Below are positions 1 to 11,274 of a stretch of 64,000 nt of DNA, one piece after another. Position numbers and translations under genes: made by a program. The DNA is from Agrostemma githago (Eukaryota; Streptophyta; Magnoliopsida; Caryophyllales; Caryophyllaceae). Position 1 is the stretch's first letter. Every line of letters begins with the position of its first letter. The stretch is from the NCBI GenBank assembly GCA_958450325.1, contig OY288242.1, positions 28,898,474 to 28,962,473 on the forward strand, in the 5' to 3' direction. The notes beneath the pieces are model-generated. The model was not told where the DNA came from, made no database searches, and saw only the letters and a program-made list of their open reading frames with translations.

Positions 1-1109
1 TTCCCGCTCTCGATCAAGTCCTGGATCAGATGCTTCAGTTTTCAGCACTTTTCAGTATCATGCCCATTACCACGATGATATTGGCAGTATGCTTGGGCGT
101 TATAGCTTTTGGGCCTCTTTTCTACTAGAAGCTCAGGCATCGGGCCTATCTGTTGGATCAGACCCTTTGAAGATAGCCTTTGTAAGGCGTAAGTATAGGT
201 AGTTCTTATATCTGTGAATACCCGATTTGGTGTATTCTTTTTGGATGAGGTGTCAAGCAGGTTTAACTCATCGAAGATGCTGCGAGTTGCAGCTGCGGGT
301 GTGGGCTTGTTCGTAGATGAACTTTCCCCTTGGTAGCCTTTCGTAGAGGCCTTAGTCAGGCTCTCTAACCTTAGGTTGTCCTCGATTCTGGTACCCATTT
401 CAGTTAGGGTAGCAAAATTAGGGATAACAGCTTACCGGAGATGGACCCGGTAGGATGGGAGAAGGTTCCTGACAAAAGCTTCTACTAGGACCTTCTCACT
501 GGGCTTGTCGACCAGTTTTACGCTTTCGGCCCGCCATCTTTGTAGATATTTAGTGAACCCTTCTTTGGGCTCTTGGGCCATCACCTCCAGAGTACGCATT
601 GTAGTTTGGATTTCAGTATTGTCGGCGTAGTTCCGAGCAAATTCGGTCGCCACATCATCCCAAGTTTTATATTTCTTGGAATCGAGCCTGTAGTACCAGG
701 CCTTGGGATGCTTCTCCAGGGATGAAGGGAATAGGTGGGTAAACATGGTTGATTTTACCCCCTTGACCACCATAAAGTCTTTGAAAGCCCGGATGTGGTG
801 GACCGGGTCTTCGGTACCCTCAAACATAGGAATTCCCGTAAGGTTGAGGTTAGCAGGTAGCTCATCATTCAAGGGCGAATAGGAACGAGCAATTTCGGAG
901 TGGATCGAGTTGCTCGTTGACAGATGAACTTGTTCCTCGAGTCTGCGAACAACGCTGATGAGCTCAGCTATGGGTCCAGTGGTCCCGGACCCGTTAACAG
1001 GGGCCGTCTTTTCTACGGCGCTCAAACGGGTGTCCAACGTTGCTTGGCTAGCCTGGATAGAGGTCAGTTGAGTCTCGATCTTGGCTAGGGAATCCTTCAA
1101 CTCTTCCAT
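1..1109 (-). pseudogene. Tat-type gag polyprotein, broken and partial (Tat-A)
   Basis: Gag forms the retrotransposon particle and packages element RNA. The frame starts with ATG at 1109. Residues 1-35 look like a coiled coil (MEELKDSLAKIETQL...). From about residue 95 a Retrotrans_gag capsid domain is visible (PMFEGTEDPVHHIRAF, KAWYYRLD, FARNYA, YLQRWRAE). A zinc-binding motif CQYHRGNGHDTEKC lies near 59-100, followed by KLKHLIQDLIESG up to the window edge. All pieces are in one frame, interrupted by a TAA at 432-434 and a TGA at 42-44, so this copy cannot make full-length Gag. The spacing and motifs fit the Tat/Ogre lineage. The downstream pol genes are off the window. Confidence 0.85.
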
Positions 1110-2170
1110 TTTGCGTTGATGTCGGGTTGCGGGTGGCCTGTCTGTAAGAACACCGCGTAATCAGAAGCTAGCCCAAATCCCGGAATAGCAAGTACATCCT
1201 GAACAAGACTAAAAGAGGAAACGACTCGAGAAAAGACACCTAGACGGGTGACTTGTGAAGTGTGGGCCTTCCTTAGGATTCGACGAGTGGGCCTAGTCCT
1301 GTTCGAAGGAAGGTTCACGTGAGACATCCCCAGACTTTTGACTCGATTGTGTTGACGGGCCCTCCTTTGCAGGGGTTTGTCCTACGTAGGTGGGCCTTGC
1401 CTTAGTCTAATAAGGCGAACCGGGAGAGGGAAGAAACCCGTGATGTAAGATCGACAGATTTTCGACGCTAAAAACCTTGACGACTGAAGACACGACCTGA
1501 CACTGCTAAATACGGGAAGTCCTAAGGAGAGGAAAGTTTTGAAAATGGATGGTTTTTTGAAAGTCCGAGAGAACTCGAGGAAAGGCCCGATTTTTCGAGA
1601 AAATCGGAAAGTGTATCGGGCCTCGTTTTTTTAAAGTTCGAAAACGTTTTCGAGTTTTGAATTGGGCAGCATACCGTCTAGAGAATAGGCTATTTTGAGT
1701 AAAATCATAAGTCCTAAATTCGGTATGTCCCGGGTTTTGAATATTGAATATCATGAAAAAGATGTAATTTTTTAAAAGAGTTGACGGTTTTTGAAAACGA
1801 CACAGAAACCAAATAGCACGTAGTCACACAAGCATTATAATGACGCCATGTATGCTTTACACTAAGTCTCGGTCGGTCTGAGAGGGTCTATACCAGTGTA
1901 CATAGTCTAGACGTTGATCGGGACGGACTCTCTAAGTCGAGTTGAGCTTAGAACATGCCGCGAAACCCACTCGAATCGACTATGGACACCTTTTGACATA
2001 TCCATATTAGAGTACATCAATGGTATAGTGGGACGTCGGTCGCCAGTACCAGCCCGGGAAAATATGGGTTATGCATGAACCGTAAAACTAAAACGCGTAT
2101 TGTACTAGTCAAACGATTTCTATTCGAGTTTCACCCTGAGGATGCCGATGGTAAGTCACACATCAGTTAA
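1110..2170 (-). other. Tat-A leader between primer site and gag
   Basis: This non-coding stretch of about 1.06 kb lies between the primer-binding site and the gag start. I see no protein similarity in any frame. A long leader is usual for Tat/Ogre elements, some of which carry an extra frame here, but none is recognisable in this copy. Confidence 0.6.
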
Positions 2171-2189
2171 TCCCACAACGGAGTCGCCA
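2171..2189 (-). promoter_or_regulatory. Primer-binding site of Tat-A (tRNA-Arg type)
   Basis: The minus strand reads TGGCGACTCCGTTGTGGGA just after the LTR end. The first ten bases are identical to the Tat-B site at 53342, and plant tRNA-Arg 3' ends finish in GGAGTCGCCA. The distal half is degenerate. It fixes the LTR 3' end at 2193. Confidence 0.8.
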
Positions 2190-2978
2190 AATTGTGGACA
2201 TGACAAAGGTCCACCGCGACGCGGCCACGCGCGGGTTTGGGGAGGCGAATGAATCTGCATATGAAAACGGATCGAATGGAAATTTAAATCGAAGTGGAGT
2301 CGCCACCGAACTTTGTGGGAGTTCGGGCCCGTTCGAACCCACTCTATGTCGTAGTGGGCCATGTACAAAATACGGCCCATTTCCGATGTCAGAGTTTATT
2401 GGGCTCCTCCCTTAGCGTTTGATACCGATATCGTCACTACCGGTTATCGTGTATTGAATGACTCTCGTGCGCCAACGGTTTCGGGCATCCGGAAACCGAG
2501 GTTCTGAGTAAAGGGTGAGGGTACGTGTTGGGAAGCCCACGAAGGAGACCCAACCCCGCCCGCACTAGCGGCCTCTACTAGGATATCGATTGACTCTCTA
2601 ATACGCGCGTTAGTAATTCGGTGAAAAATGCTTATGCAAGGATTGTTTTCCCTAAGCATGTGAATGAAATCGAAAGGGTTTCTACGTCAATTTAATGCAA
2701 CTAAAGTCTAACGTCAAAGTTGAATTTTAGCATGTGGGTTCATTTTAGTATGATAAAATAAACAACCGAAAATTGACAAGAGAAACAATAAACGTGTTAG
2801 TAACGACATAACGGTTTACGAAATATGGAATAATATGGAATGATGCTTATGAGTTAATGCATGGTTTTGAAAAAGGTGTTTCACATGATAGATTAGGCAC
2901 GTGTTGACTTAAGTCACGAAAAACGATTAACGAGACTCGAATGCTATTGTAGGACTCACGGTTTGACGTGATTAAGGG

Positions 2979-3322
2979 CCACTCGACCGAGTCATTGTGT
3001 GACTCGACCGAGTGGACCTCTAAAAAGAGGTTCTGTCCGGATTTTACGACCCTACTCGACGAGTTATTGACCAACTCGACCGAGTACGTCGCCACTCGAC
3101 CGAGTCATTGTGAGACTCGACCGAGTGGAGGTCGTAGAAACATTCTGTTTCGTGTTATGGACCCTACTCGACCGAATTATTGACCAACTCGGTCGAGTAC
3201 GTTGCCACTCGACCGAGTCACTGTGAGATTCGACCATGTGGAGGTCGTAAGAGACATTCTGTCTCGTTTTTGTGATGTCACTCGATCCAGTGGCGTAGGC
3301 ACTCGGTCGAGTGGCACCTGTA
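2979..3322. repeat. 113-bp tandem repeat, three copies, inside LTR A
   Basis: Copies start at 2979, 3092 and 3205, all with CCACTCGACCGAGTCA, giving an exact period of 113 bp twice. The third copy diverges after about 60 bp. Each unit holds several ACTCGACCGAGT or ACTCGGTCGAGT dyads in both orientations. Tandem repeats inside non-coding parts are known in Tat-lineage elements. Confidence 0.9.
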
Positions 3323-4381
3323 CGAATCAGGTTCGTTTGCAATTTTAAATATCGATTTTGAAATTGCTTTTGATTTTGGACGATTTGACGAATTGGGCAT
3401 GAATATTGTGGAATTTATTCTCAATTCTGAAGTTACATGCTCGTTGTATTCCATACTCGATTACCGAATCGATATGGAATACTTAGAGTGAAAATAAAAA
3501 AAGAAATTGCTTTGAGTCGCGTGGACTAGCTATCGCGATATGAGTAGATTTCCTCCGCGTTTGATAATGTCGTAATTCTAATGAATTGAATGACAATTAT
3601 CTTAGCATCAATAGAAATCGCGTTAGCTAATTCGTATGACTAGATCGTTGGAGTCGACGTCTAATTAGGGAGTTAGTATCGAATCTACGAGATTGACACT
3701 ATGCTAGAATTGAAGGACTTGATTCCCTCGGCTTTTCCGACATCGAAATAAATCCCTAGGGATTGTGATGCCGGATCCGTGTCAACGGGTTTCGCCCTTA
3801 TTGAAAATTGACTTTAGAAATAGATGAATGCAAGGTTAGCGATGATGCCGACGAAATAATAACGAACTATTGTTTAAGTTAACTTATCTCAATAATCAAA
3901 TAGTCGGGGTACCGGAATAAGCGACCGTCAACGCTGTGTGCAGTACACTTGTATATTCGTGTTTTCTTATTCCGATATCACTCTTATTCGACACAAATTG
4001 ATAAGTATTTTAATGCTTTATACTAATAATACTATCGATATTAGAACGTGATAAAAATAAATAAATAAACGAAGAGAAAGAGGAAGAAGATGACGAGAGG
4101 AAGAGAAGAAGGGAAGAAAGGGTTTTGCACCCTCAACCTACATGTTCTTGTGCTCGGTATGGACTCGTAGTGACAACTTGCACGGGAGTTTCGAGGCTTA
4201 TGGAGGTTGAGTTGTGGTGGTTAGAGTGTTTGATTCCTAAAGCTAGTTTTAGGGTTTCGATTCCAAGGCTAGGGTTAGGGTTTCGGTGTATAGTAGGGTT
4301 TGAATTAGGATTTTGAGTTGTGTGAAGTCTAGGGTTTGATTAGGGCAAAAACAGTTATCAAATTGATGTTGCATGGAGTTG

Positions 4382-4389
4382 CTTATATA
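4382..4389 (-). promoter_or_regulatory. Probable TATA box of LTR A
   Basis: The minus strand reads TATATAAG about 520 nt into the LTR, 26 nt downstream of the dyad cluster. LTR B has TATAAGTA at the matching place (515 nt in), which supports a real promoter. Confidence 0.6.
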
Positions 4390-4414
4390 GGCAAAGGCAA
4401 GGACCCCGGTTAGG

Positions 4415-4523
4415 GTTACTCGACCGAGTAACCAGCTGACTCGGTCGAGTGGCCCGTTGTGCCAGCAGTCGGGCTCGAAGCAGGCCCACTCGATCGAGTG
4501 GGTGGGGCACTCGATCGAGTGGC
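4415..4523. repeat. Dyad cluster in U3 of LTR A
   Basis: The cluster contains TACTCGACCGAGTA, GACTCGGTCGAGTG, CCACTCGATCGAGTGG and CACTCGATCGAGTGG. Each is a perfect or near-perfect palindrome with a CpG pair flanking the centre. It sits directly upstream of the TATA box, which suggests a promoter role. Confidence 0.8.
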
Positions 4524-5376
4524 CCAGCTGGGTCGCGCGGGTCCAAAGTTTTGGGCCGCGCCTTGGGTTTTTGATGGGTTTTGTTTTTTACTTGGACTTT
4601 TGATGTTTGAATGACTGTTTTGTATGTCTCGGAAACGACTTTGACCAGGGTTGACCCAATCGTAAAAAAGTCGGTTTTATTTCCTGTGTCGGTTTTGGCC
4701 TAAATTAGTCTTGTTTGACTCGGAACGGTCCGCTGGGCCTGGATTTGAGGTCTGTTTTGGGAGATGTGTACTCCATAAGTGCTTTAGCCAACAACTAATG
4801 GATTTGAGCCCATATCCGAGCGCGTAGAAACACGTTAGCGTCCGATCATCGTCGGGTGTTTTTTGGGAAACTACCATAGACATCTGGCAGTCAAAATGCG
4901 GGTGTCTAGAGAAAGTAAACACTTGCACACTAGCCTCAAAACCGGGTTTTTGAAACCCTTTTTACACCCTAGACACAAACTAAACAAGACACAACAAGGA
5001 CGAAAGAAAATGAGACACACACAAACAAAACAAACACCACCTCGAAACATCCAAATAAGCTATCCAATCAACCTTGAACTCTACAAAGCTCTGCCCGAGC
5101 ACACATCGTCACAAATCTCCTCCAAACTCCACAAGAGACAAGGAGGAAAAAGGGATAAAAGATGTTACCGGATGTCTTGAAAGCCCTCCAATGTTAACGG
5201 TGATAAGGCGACCTACAAGGAAAAAGGGAGGCAAACACGCACAACACAAGAAAAGCACAACACAACAACGAAAAAGGAAAACACGCAAAAGAAAATCTTT
5301 TTGATTTTTGTGAAAATTTTCAAATTTTTAGGGAGAAAAAACTATGAAAATAAAACTTAACCACACAAGGATATCG

Positions 5377-5390
5377 CTCCCCCACACTTA
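5377..5390 (-). promoter_or_regulatory. Internal polypurine-tract-like motif of Ath-1
   Basis: The minus strand reads TAAGTGTGGGGGAG. The same motif occurs at 24739-24753 in Ath-2 and, as the true tract, directly before the Ath-2 3' LTR at 26515-26529. It may prime a second plus-strand start or be a relic of a duplicated 3' end. Confidence 0.5.
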
Positions 5391-6185
5391 AACCGAGCAA
5401 TGTCCTCATGCTCGATCGTAGTGTATGGAGACTCTAAAAAAAGAAGAGAAACTACGAAAATAAAGCTAAAAATCAAAAAGAAAAGCGGAGGAAAAGGTAG
5501 AATGTGTCCGGCCGGGGTGTAGTCAAGTCACCATAGGCCGAGATGAGAAAAGATATGGATGGGGGAAGAAATAAAAAGAAGGAAATAAAAGGAAATGGGA
5601 GGGGAGGACTAGGTGTAATCAAGTCACCTAGCCCGGATTCCGCCTAAATCCGCCTAAATCCTAACAAAAGAGAGCAAAATCAAAGAAAAAGTGAAAATTC
5701 TTGCAAATTTTGATTTTGAAATGACTCTCGATGTAGTCACGTCATCGAGAGTTGGGAGCAACGACTACCAAGGCCCCGAGGGCCACCATGACACAAAAGT
5801 GTATAAGGGGAGGGGAGCAACAAAGGAAGACAAGCAATAAAAGACGGAAAAGAAAGGATAGTTGTCGTACCAATCGGTTAGCAACTCACTCGCTCCATCG
5901 TCTCAAAGTTCGATAACAGCATATAGCTAGTCTTCGTCATTGTTAATCCTCTTCAATCTTGATAAGCCCACATGGTTGAAGTATTAAATTTGCAATATAT
6001 AGTTTAAGGAGATGGGATTTGATGTGAAACTCGGTGTATAGTGAAGAGAAAATGAGATGAATGTATGTATATGAAGTGTAGGGGTTATATGATAGGTGCA
6101 AGGATAGGTAGGAAGGTTGGGAGGAGGTTTAAAGTAGTTGGGTGGGCTCGAATGTCGAAGAGGAAGCAAAAAGGGGGAGTAGTGC

Positions 6186-6380
6186 ATCATCCCGGTCGGG
6201 ATGGGTGGTCCCGGTCGGGATGACATACCCTTCCCGGCCGGGAAGCTCCCTTTCCGATCGGGATGACACAACAGTAAATCCAATTTTTGGCACCCTCATT
6301 CCGATCGGGATGACATCCTTCCCGGTCGGGATGGCTCATCCTTCCCAGTCGGGATGCTCTCTTCTCGGCCGGGAAGAGTC
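6186..6380. repeat. Eight-dyad module in the Ath-1 internal region
   Basis: There are eight copies of a TCCCGGTCGGGA-type near-palindrome with variable spacers. Order and spacing match the module at 23797-23990 in Ath-2 read in reverse, including the longer spacer after the fourth copy. Translated, the repeats give runs such as SRSG and RPGR, which explains several spurious open frames here. Confidence 0.85.
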
Positions 6381-6666
6381 TTCTAACCCTCCATAACCCC
6401 AAAAGCTTGTCCAAAGCTTCAAAAACCGACTTCCTTGCTCACAATCCAAGCTCTATCAATAATCACTCCTCTCTAGGATTCATCTTCACCTCACACCTAT
6501 CAAATAAGCTCAAAATATCCATCAAAATCCCTCCCTCACATCGCTCATCAAAATACCAAATTACAAGAAATTCACAAAGCTCAAAAGAATAAGAAAGAGA
6601 CATATACAATAAGACGGTTCTTTTGGAACTCCGTCAAACCAAGGATGGTGCATTCTTCAATCATTT

Positions 6667-7911
6667 TTAAACAACACTGAGGATAATTCCATCGCCATCA
6701 AGGGCACGAAGAAACAAATCGAAGGCTCTCGAGAAGTCTTCAATCAAGCTTGTGGAATACCAATCCACACTCGAAGGTTCTTCACAACCTTGTCTAGAAG
6801 TTCCTGGGGCATCCCGATCTACTAAGTTCATTGGCTTGAACTTGTACTTGCGATCCTTCGGTATATACCTAAACGTCCATCTATCTTCATGTGGCCCCAA
6901 GGGAGGCTCAACTTTCTTCTTTCCTTGCAACTTGTCTTCAAATTCATGATATGGGCATTCATCCGCCCCAAGCTCGGAATCATCATCTTCAATTCCATAG
7001 AAGTTGTTCTTCAAGCTTTCACCCGACTCATCCCCTAGATCGATGTCTTTCATGGCGTGGATCATATTACAAGACTCATCATTAGTAGGTGAGGTGTTGC
7101 CTTGGAGGTCAAACACGAGCTTCTCGTCGCCTAGCTCAAATGTGATCCTACCGTTCTTTACATCAATCATAGCACCGGCGGTATGTAGAAATGGGTGCCC
7201 AAGGATAATGGGAGTGATAGCATCTTCCGGCATGTCAAGTACAAGGAAGTCGACTGGAATGAAGAACTTCGTGATTCTTAGTGGAACATCTTCTAGCATC
7301 TCCAATGGTCGGTTGAGTGAACGATCGGCCATTTGGAGTGTAATAGAAGTACACTTGAGCTCTTTCATCCAAAGTCGCTCACAAATGGAATAGGGAATGA
7401 TGCTTACACTCGCACCCAAATCACATGATGCTCTCTCAATCTTCAAGTTGCCTATGGTGCACGGGATCGAGAAACTACCCGGATCCTTCAACTTCGGAAG
7501 CGTAGAACCTTGAATGAGCTCACTCACCTCTCTTGTGAACGCTATGGTCTCTTCCTTGTCGACGGATCTCTTCCTAGCCAAGATTTCTTTCATGAATCTT
7601 CCATATGCCAGTATTTGGGTAAGTAGCTCGGTAAAAGGGATACTCACATCCAACTTCTTCTCAATATCTAGGAACTTGTCATATTGAACATGCACCTTGG
7701 TCTTCATTTGCCTTGTTGGGAAAGGCAACTTGATATGCACCTTGTCTTGCTCATTAGGGTTGGACTTTTCAAATGACATTTTTCCTTTTCCTTTGTCTTT
7801 TTCTTGAAGTGGGGGAAGCTTGTCTTCATGGGGTTTCTCAATCTCCCACAAAAATTGCTCCTCCATTGGATTTCCTAAGCTTGAATTGTCTTGGGGGGGG
7901 GGGGGATACAA
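6667..7911 (-). pseudogene. Athila-type Gag C-terminus plus retropepsin-like protease (Ath-1)
   Basis: The aspartic protease would cut the element polyprotein. The frame gives 414 residues. The active-site motif is CDLGASVSIIP near residue 175, and IILGHPFLHTAGAMID near residue 240 is the typical Athila flap and end motif. The N-terminal 130 residues are the Gag-protease linker (KVHVQYDKFLDIEKKLDVS...). The open frame itself has no stop, but it is joined to the upstream gag only by a shift in a run of 14 G (plus strand) at 7892-7905, so the apparent ATG is probably not a true start. The frame ends with SRAFDLFLRALDG, a tail also found at the end of the Ath-2 protein (ARAFDLLLRALGG). No reverse transcriptase follows, which is abnormal for an autonomous element. 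Confidence 0.85.
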
Positions 7912-9897
7912 CTTCTTTCATTGGCTCTTGCTCAATAGGGAATAAGGGGGAATCATAAAATGCACCACTCCTCAAGGTAATAGCATTCACACGCTCAAAT
8001 TTTGCCGGTTCACCTTGAGGAGGTAGTTGCCCCTTTTGCCTTGAAGAGCTACCCGAAGCAACTTGGGCTATTTGGGTTTCGAGCATCTTCATATGAGCAT
8101 CTCTTGCTACGTTCTCCCTTTGAAGATAAGCAAAAAATTCTTGTTGGTTTCTTAGCATCTCCATTTGGGTTCTTTGCATTTCTTGATTACTCCCTTGCAC
8201 ATCCAACATAGATTTTTGCATGTTGAAATCTCGGGGTGGAGATTGTGGATTGTGTGGAGTATCGGTGAGGGCTAAGGGAGAGCCATAATCATGAATTGGA
8301 GACCGGCTCCTTTGCTTGCTTTCTTGTCGAGTACCTTGAGACCCTTGTTGTTGTTGATGGTTCCCTTGGAACCCATGAGAGTTGCCTTGATTAAGGCCTT
8401 GAGTGTTGCCATGGTTGTAGTTTTGATGTCCTTGGTTGTGTTGGTTTCCTTGGAAACCACCTTGATTGAAGTTCCCTTGTTGGAACCCTTGATTGTTGTT
8501 GAAGGTACCTTGGTTATGTTGTTTGAAGTTGTTGAATGGCCTTGGGTTGCCTACATAACCTTGGTAGCCTTGGTTGTTGTCCCTTAAGGCAGGTGGAACA
8601 TATGGACGGTGTTGTAGAGATTGTTGTTGGGACTCTTGATGGGAAGCTTGGAACATGTGAGGATATGGGGCACCTTGCTTTAACGCTTGAAAGGCGTTCA
8701 CTTACTCAATACTACCTTGAAAATGTAGAGGCTCATGTCCAAATATCCCGCAAATATCGCATATCCCATAGTAAGATGTAGGAGATACAACTCCCAAAGC
8801 ATTGACTTGTTGAGTTGAATGTTGGTGGGACGCACTTGTGCTTTGACCTTGCTCAAAATGGCTTTGGAGCTTCTTGTCAATAGATTCCATGTGGGTTTTT
8901 AATTAAGCTCCAAGATCAATGCTTAATTGTGTAATGGCATCGATCTCGTGCCTTCCCCCTCGATTCGCCTTCCTAGGCCTTGAGTAGTGGGAGTTGTGTA
9001 CCGCCATCTCCTCGATCCTTGACCATATTTGGTCATCATCCACCTCGGTAAACCTTCCATTCAATCCCATATTGAGTATGGCCCTTGAGTCTTCATATAA
9101 CCCGTTCCAAAACTGTTGAACAAGGAACCATTGTGATAGACCATGGCGAGGACAAGAACGGATCAAGGCTTTGAATCTTTCCCACGATTCATAGATGCTT
9201 TCTTCATCACGTTGTTGAAATCCCGTGATAGAAGCTCTCAATAAATTTGTCTTCTCCGGGGGATAAAACTGTAGAAAGCTAAGGCTAGCTTCTTCCAAGT
9301 ATCAATACCGAGAGCCGCCTTGTCTAAACCCTTGAACCATTGCTTAGCCTTACCGATCAAGGAGAAAGGAAATAATACCCACCGGATTTGGTCTTGGGTT
9401 ATTCCCGGTTGTGAGATAGCATCGCAATAGTCCGAAATGGTTTCCACGTGTTGATGAGGATCTTCGGTTGGTAACCCACTAAATTGACTTCTTTCGACCA
9501 ATTGGATAAAGGGTGTCTTTGCCACAAAATTGCCGGTATAAGCGGCCGGTAGAGCGGTTGGACCGGGCAAGACGTCTTCCGTAAAGGTTGAATGAGAAGA
9601 GAACTTAGGCATTGTTGGATATGCGGGAGATGATGGTGTAGACGGTGTTGAAGTAGATGTAGAAGGAGAACTAGGTTGAGAGGAATGACTAGAAGTACCA
9701 AAGGGATTGATGAAATTCCCTTCGGCCGTCTCTCGAGGTGTATCGTTCAAGTCGGATCCTTGAGCTTGTTCTTCAATGGTATTGCTAGTACTCGGTTAAG
9801 AGGTTCTAACCCGATCAATCGTCCGTTGGCGAAAGGCTCTAAAGAGTCTTTCCGACTCTGGATTGAAGAGAAAGAAGTCACCTCTCCTCCTAGGCAT
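7838..9897 (-). pseudogene. Athila-type gag, broken (Ath-1)
   Basis: Gag builds the particle. The start is set at the ATG at 9897 (MPRRRGDFFLFNPESERLF), the usual kind of Athila Gag N-terminus. The capsid domain (Retrotrans_gag) lies at 9560-9000 (FIQLVERSQFSGLPTEDP, KAKQWFKGL, WERFKALIRSCPRHGL, FWNGL). A zinc knuckle follows near 8760 as CDICGIFGHEPLHF, where the last Cys of CCHC is Phe. Next come a Q/N/G-rich linker (8640-8300) and a coiled coil with SMLDVQGSNQEMQ. Damage: TAA at 9796-9798, a frameshift near 9240-9300, TAA at 8903-8905, TAA at 8702-8704, and the shift at the G run. The copy is dead, but all domains remain readable. Confidence 0.85.
7892..7905 (+). repeat. G14 homopolymer at the gag/protease frame junction
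   Basis: Fourteen G on the plus strand encode a proline run in the minus-strand gene. The upstream gag frame and the protease frame overlap exactly here, so a change in run length would join them. Confidence 0.9.
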
Positions 9898-10103
9898 GCA
9901 CTACACACTTGAACAAACGTGAGAACACCTAGTGCTTTATGGGCACTAGGCAAAGACAATAAACGAACACAACGGAAGACAAAGAGAAAAGAAAGCTATA
10001 AAAACAAGAAAAACCAACAAGATATGCACAAGAGATAGAAGAAGAGCACAAGAAGGGTAACCAAGTCTAGCTAATAAGCAAACTAAGTCTAAACATGCAC
10101 CGT
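9898..10103 (-). other. Ath-1 leader
   Basis: Short leader between primer site and gag. It shares the GCACTAGG and CTCACGTTTG-type words with the Ath-2 leader at 21890-22040. No gene is seen. Confidence 0.6.
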
Positions 10104-10120
10104 CCCCGGCAACGGCACCA
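10104..10120 (-). promoter_or_regulatory. Primer-binding site of Ath-1 (tRNA-Asp)
   Basis: The minus strand reads TGGTGCCGTTGCCGGGG, one base different from the Ath-2 site TGGCGCCGTTGCCGGGG, which is the complement of a plant tRNA-Asp 3' end. Confidence 0.9.
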
Positions 10121-11215
10121 AATTGATGGTAGGGTTAGTCGTGTTTCCCCACCGATAAAGTAGAGTCCAACTAATCCTAACGGTATCTAGAGTAAGTCGG
10201 GTCGTGTCCACGAAGACGGTTATAGGTGTCTAGACTAGATCTACCTAGAAACAAGGCTAAATCACACAAACAAACACAAAGAAGACGATAATTGACAAAC
10301 TATGATGGTTGAAGGTGATGAAAGTGGACTAACAATGTACTAAGTATGACATGAACTAATGAAACAACTAAAGATTAACTAAGCAAATAAACTAGAGAAG
10401 ATGATCAACAAAAGGGATAGATAAATCAAATATGGGAAGGAGTAGTATTAGGTCGGGTTCATAAGTGTAGTAGGATGGTTGGGTAATCAAGGGTGTTGGT
10501 GCCACTTAGTTACTAAGGTCGGTTTGCACTCTCGCGCCAAAGCCAAAGTCCGCACTCTCGTGTCAAAGACTAGACCCGAACACTCATGCTAGATGCACAA
10601 GGATTCAATCACAAATTGATCACACAAATGAGAAGATGAAAAACAAGCATGAGAAGCATGGCCACTACAACTCAAACAAGCAATTCCACAAACACATAGA
10701 GTGCTCAACAAGTGACTAGTAACAAAGACTCCACCTTTTCCCTTAACCAAACCCTAATTACCCATAATCTACACCTAATCCCCCTACTAACCCCACAAAG
10801 AGTCTACTCACACATAGTAAAACTAAATCTAACACTATCAAGTGAAATCAACGTAAATAACAAAACATTCATAATAAACTAACAAGAGCAATAAACAATA
10901 TGTAAAGATTAAAACTTGAATGATTAACAAAGATTAAGGGAAAAGAGATTATACCAAGTACAAAGTGGATGAAAAGAAGAGAACTTGCGTTAATAAGAAA
11001 AACCCAAAACAATCTCCCAAGGTTGTCAAGCTTGGATGAATCTTGAAGAATTCCCTTAATACAAGACTAATTACTAGGATTAAACTAAGATTAACAAAAT
11101 ATTAATGAAAGATTAAAATCTGGTTTAAGAGAGTCTATCTAGGGTTTAGAATAGTGTAGAGGAGTCTAAAATAATCTAGGGTAATGTAATGTGCTTAAAC
11201 AATACAAGGGAGGAG

Positions 11216-11223
11216 TATTTATA
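11216..11223 (-). promoter_or_regulatory. TATA box of LTR-2
   Basis: TATAAATA on the minus strand, about 50 nt downstream of the last dyad. LTR-1 has the same at 12613-12620. Confidence 0.65.
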
Positions 11224-11274
11224 AGGTTACAAGAGTGAAGGAGGAGAAAAGAAAGTCACGCGGCTACAGCACTT

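Larger units (their letters stand above)
1..4910 (-). mobile_element. Tat-A: 5' part of a Ty3/gypsy Tat/Ogre-type retrotransposon
   Basis: The element reads right to left: LTR (4910 to 2193), primer site (2189 to 2171), leader, then gag running off the left edge. Protease, reverse transcriptase and integrase would lie outside the window. The lineage call rests on a primer site matching a tRNA-Arg 3' end (TGGCGACTCC), an LTR start close to TGTAGACACCC, and a gag zinc-binding motif of the CxxHx4-5HDTEKC type. The LTR 5' end abuts Ath-1 internal sequence at 4910/4911, so Tat-A inserted into Ath-1. The target duplication cannot be checked because the other end is missing. The LTR is clearly related to that of Tat-B at 51188-53336, which allowed both ends to be placed. 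Confidence 0.85.
2193..4910 (-). repeat. 5' LTR of Tat-A, about 2.72 kb
   Basis: The LTR end ...CCACA (2193) is followed by ATT and the primer site. The start near 4910 reads TCTAGACACCC on the minus strand, against TGTAGACACCC in Tat-B, so the terminal TG has mutated. Homology to LTR B is clear at 2455-2590 (GTAGAGGCCGCT, TTTCCGGATG, and GCTTCCCAA followed by CGTACCCTCACCC). The LTR also carries a dyad cluster, a TATA box and a 113-bp tandem array, described separately. Confidence 0.8.
4911..6666 (-). other. Ath-1 3' non-coding internal region
   Basis: This region is collinear, in reverse, with 23464-25270 of Ath-2. Shared landmarks are the GTTTGACGGAGTTCC block after the gene end, the eight-dyad module, the GGCCATGGTGACTTGACTACACC-like block and an internal polypurine motif. 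Short open frames here are not conserved in the other copy. In full Athila elements this region holds an env-like gene, but none is seen here. Confidence 0.7.

Noticed and set aside
4863..5304. Lysine-rich open frames at the Tat-A/Ath-1 border
   Set aside because: They cross an insertion junction and are not open in Ath-2.
8291..8587. 98-codon frame antisense to Ath-1 gag
   Set aside because: Mirror of the Q/N-rich linker, giving L/V runs; no support.
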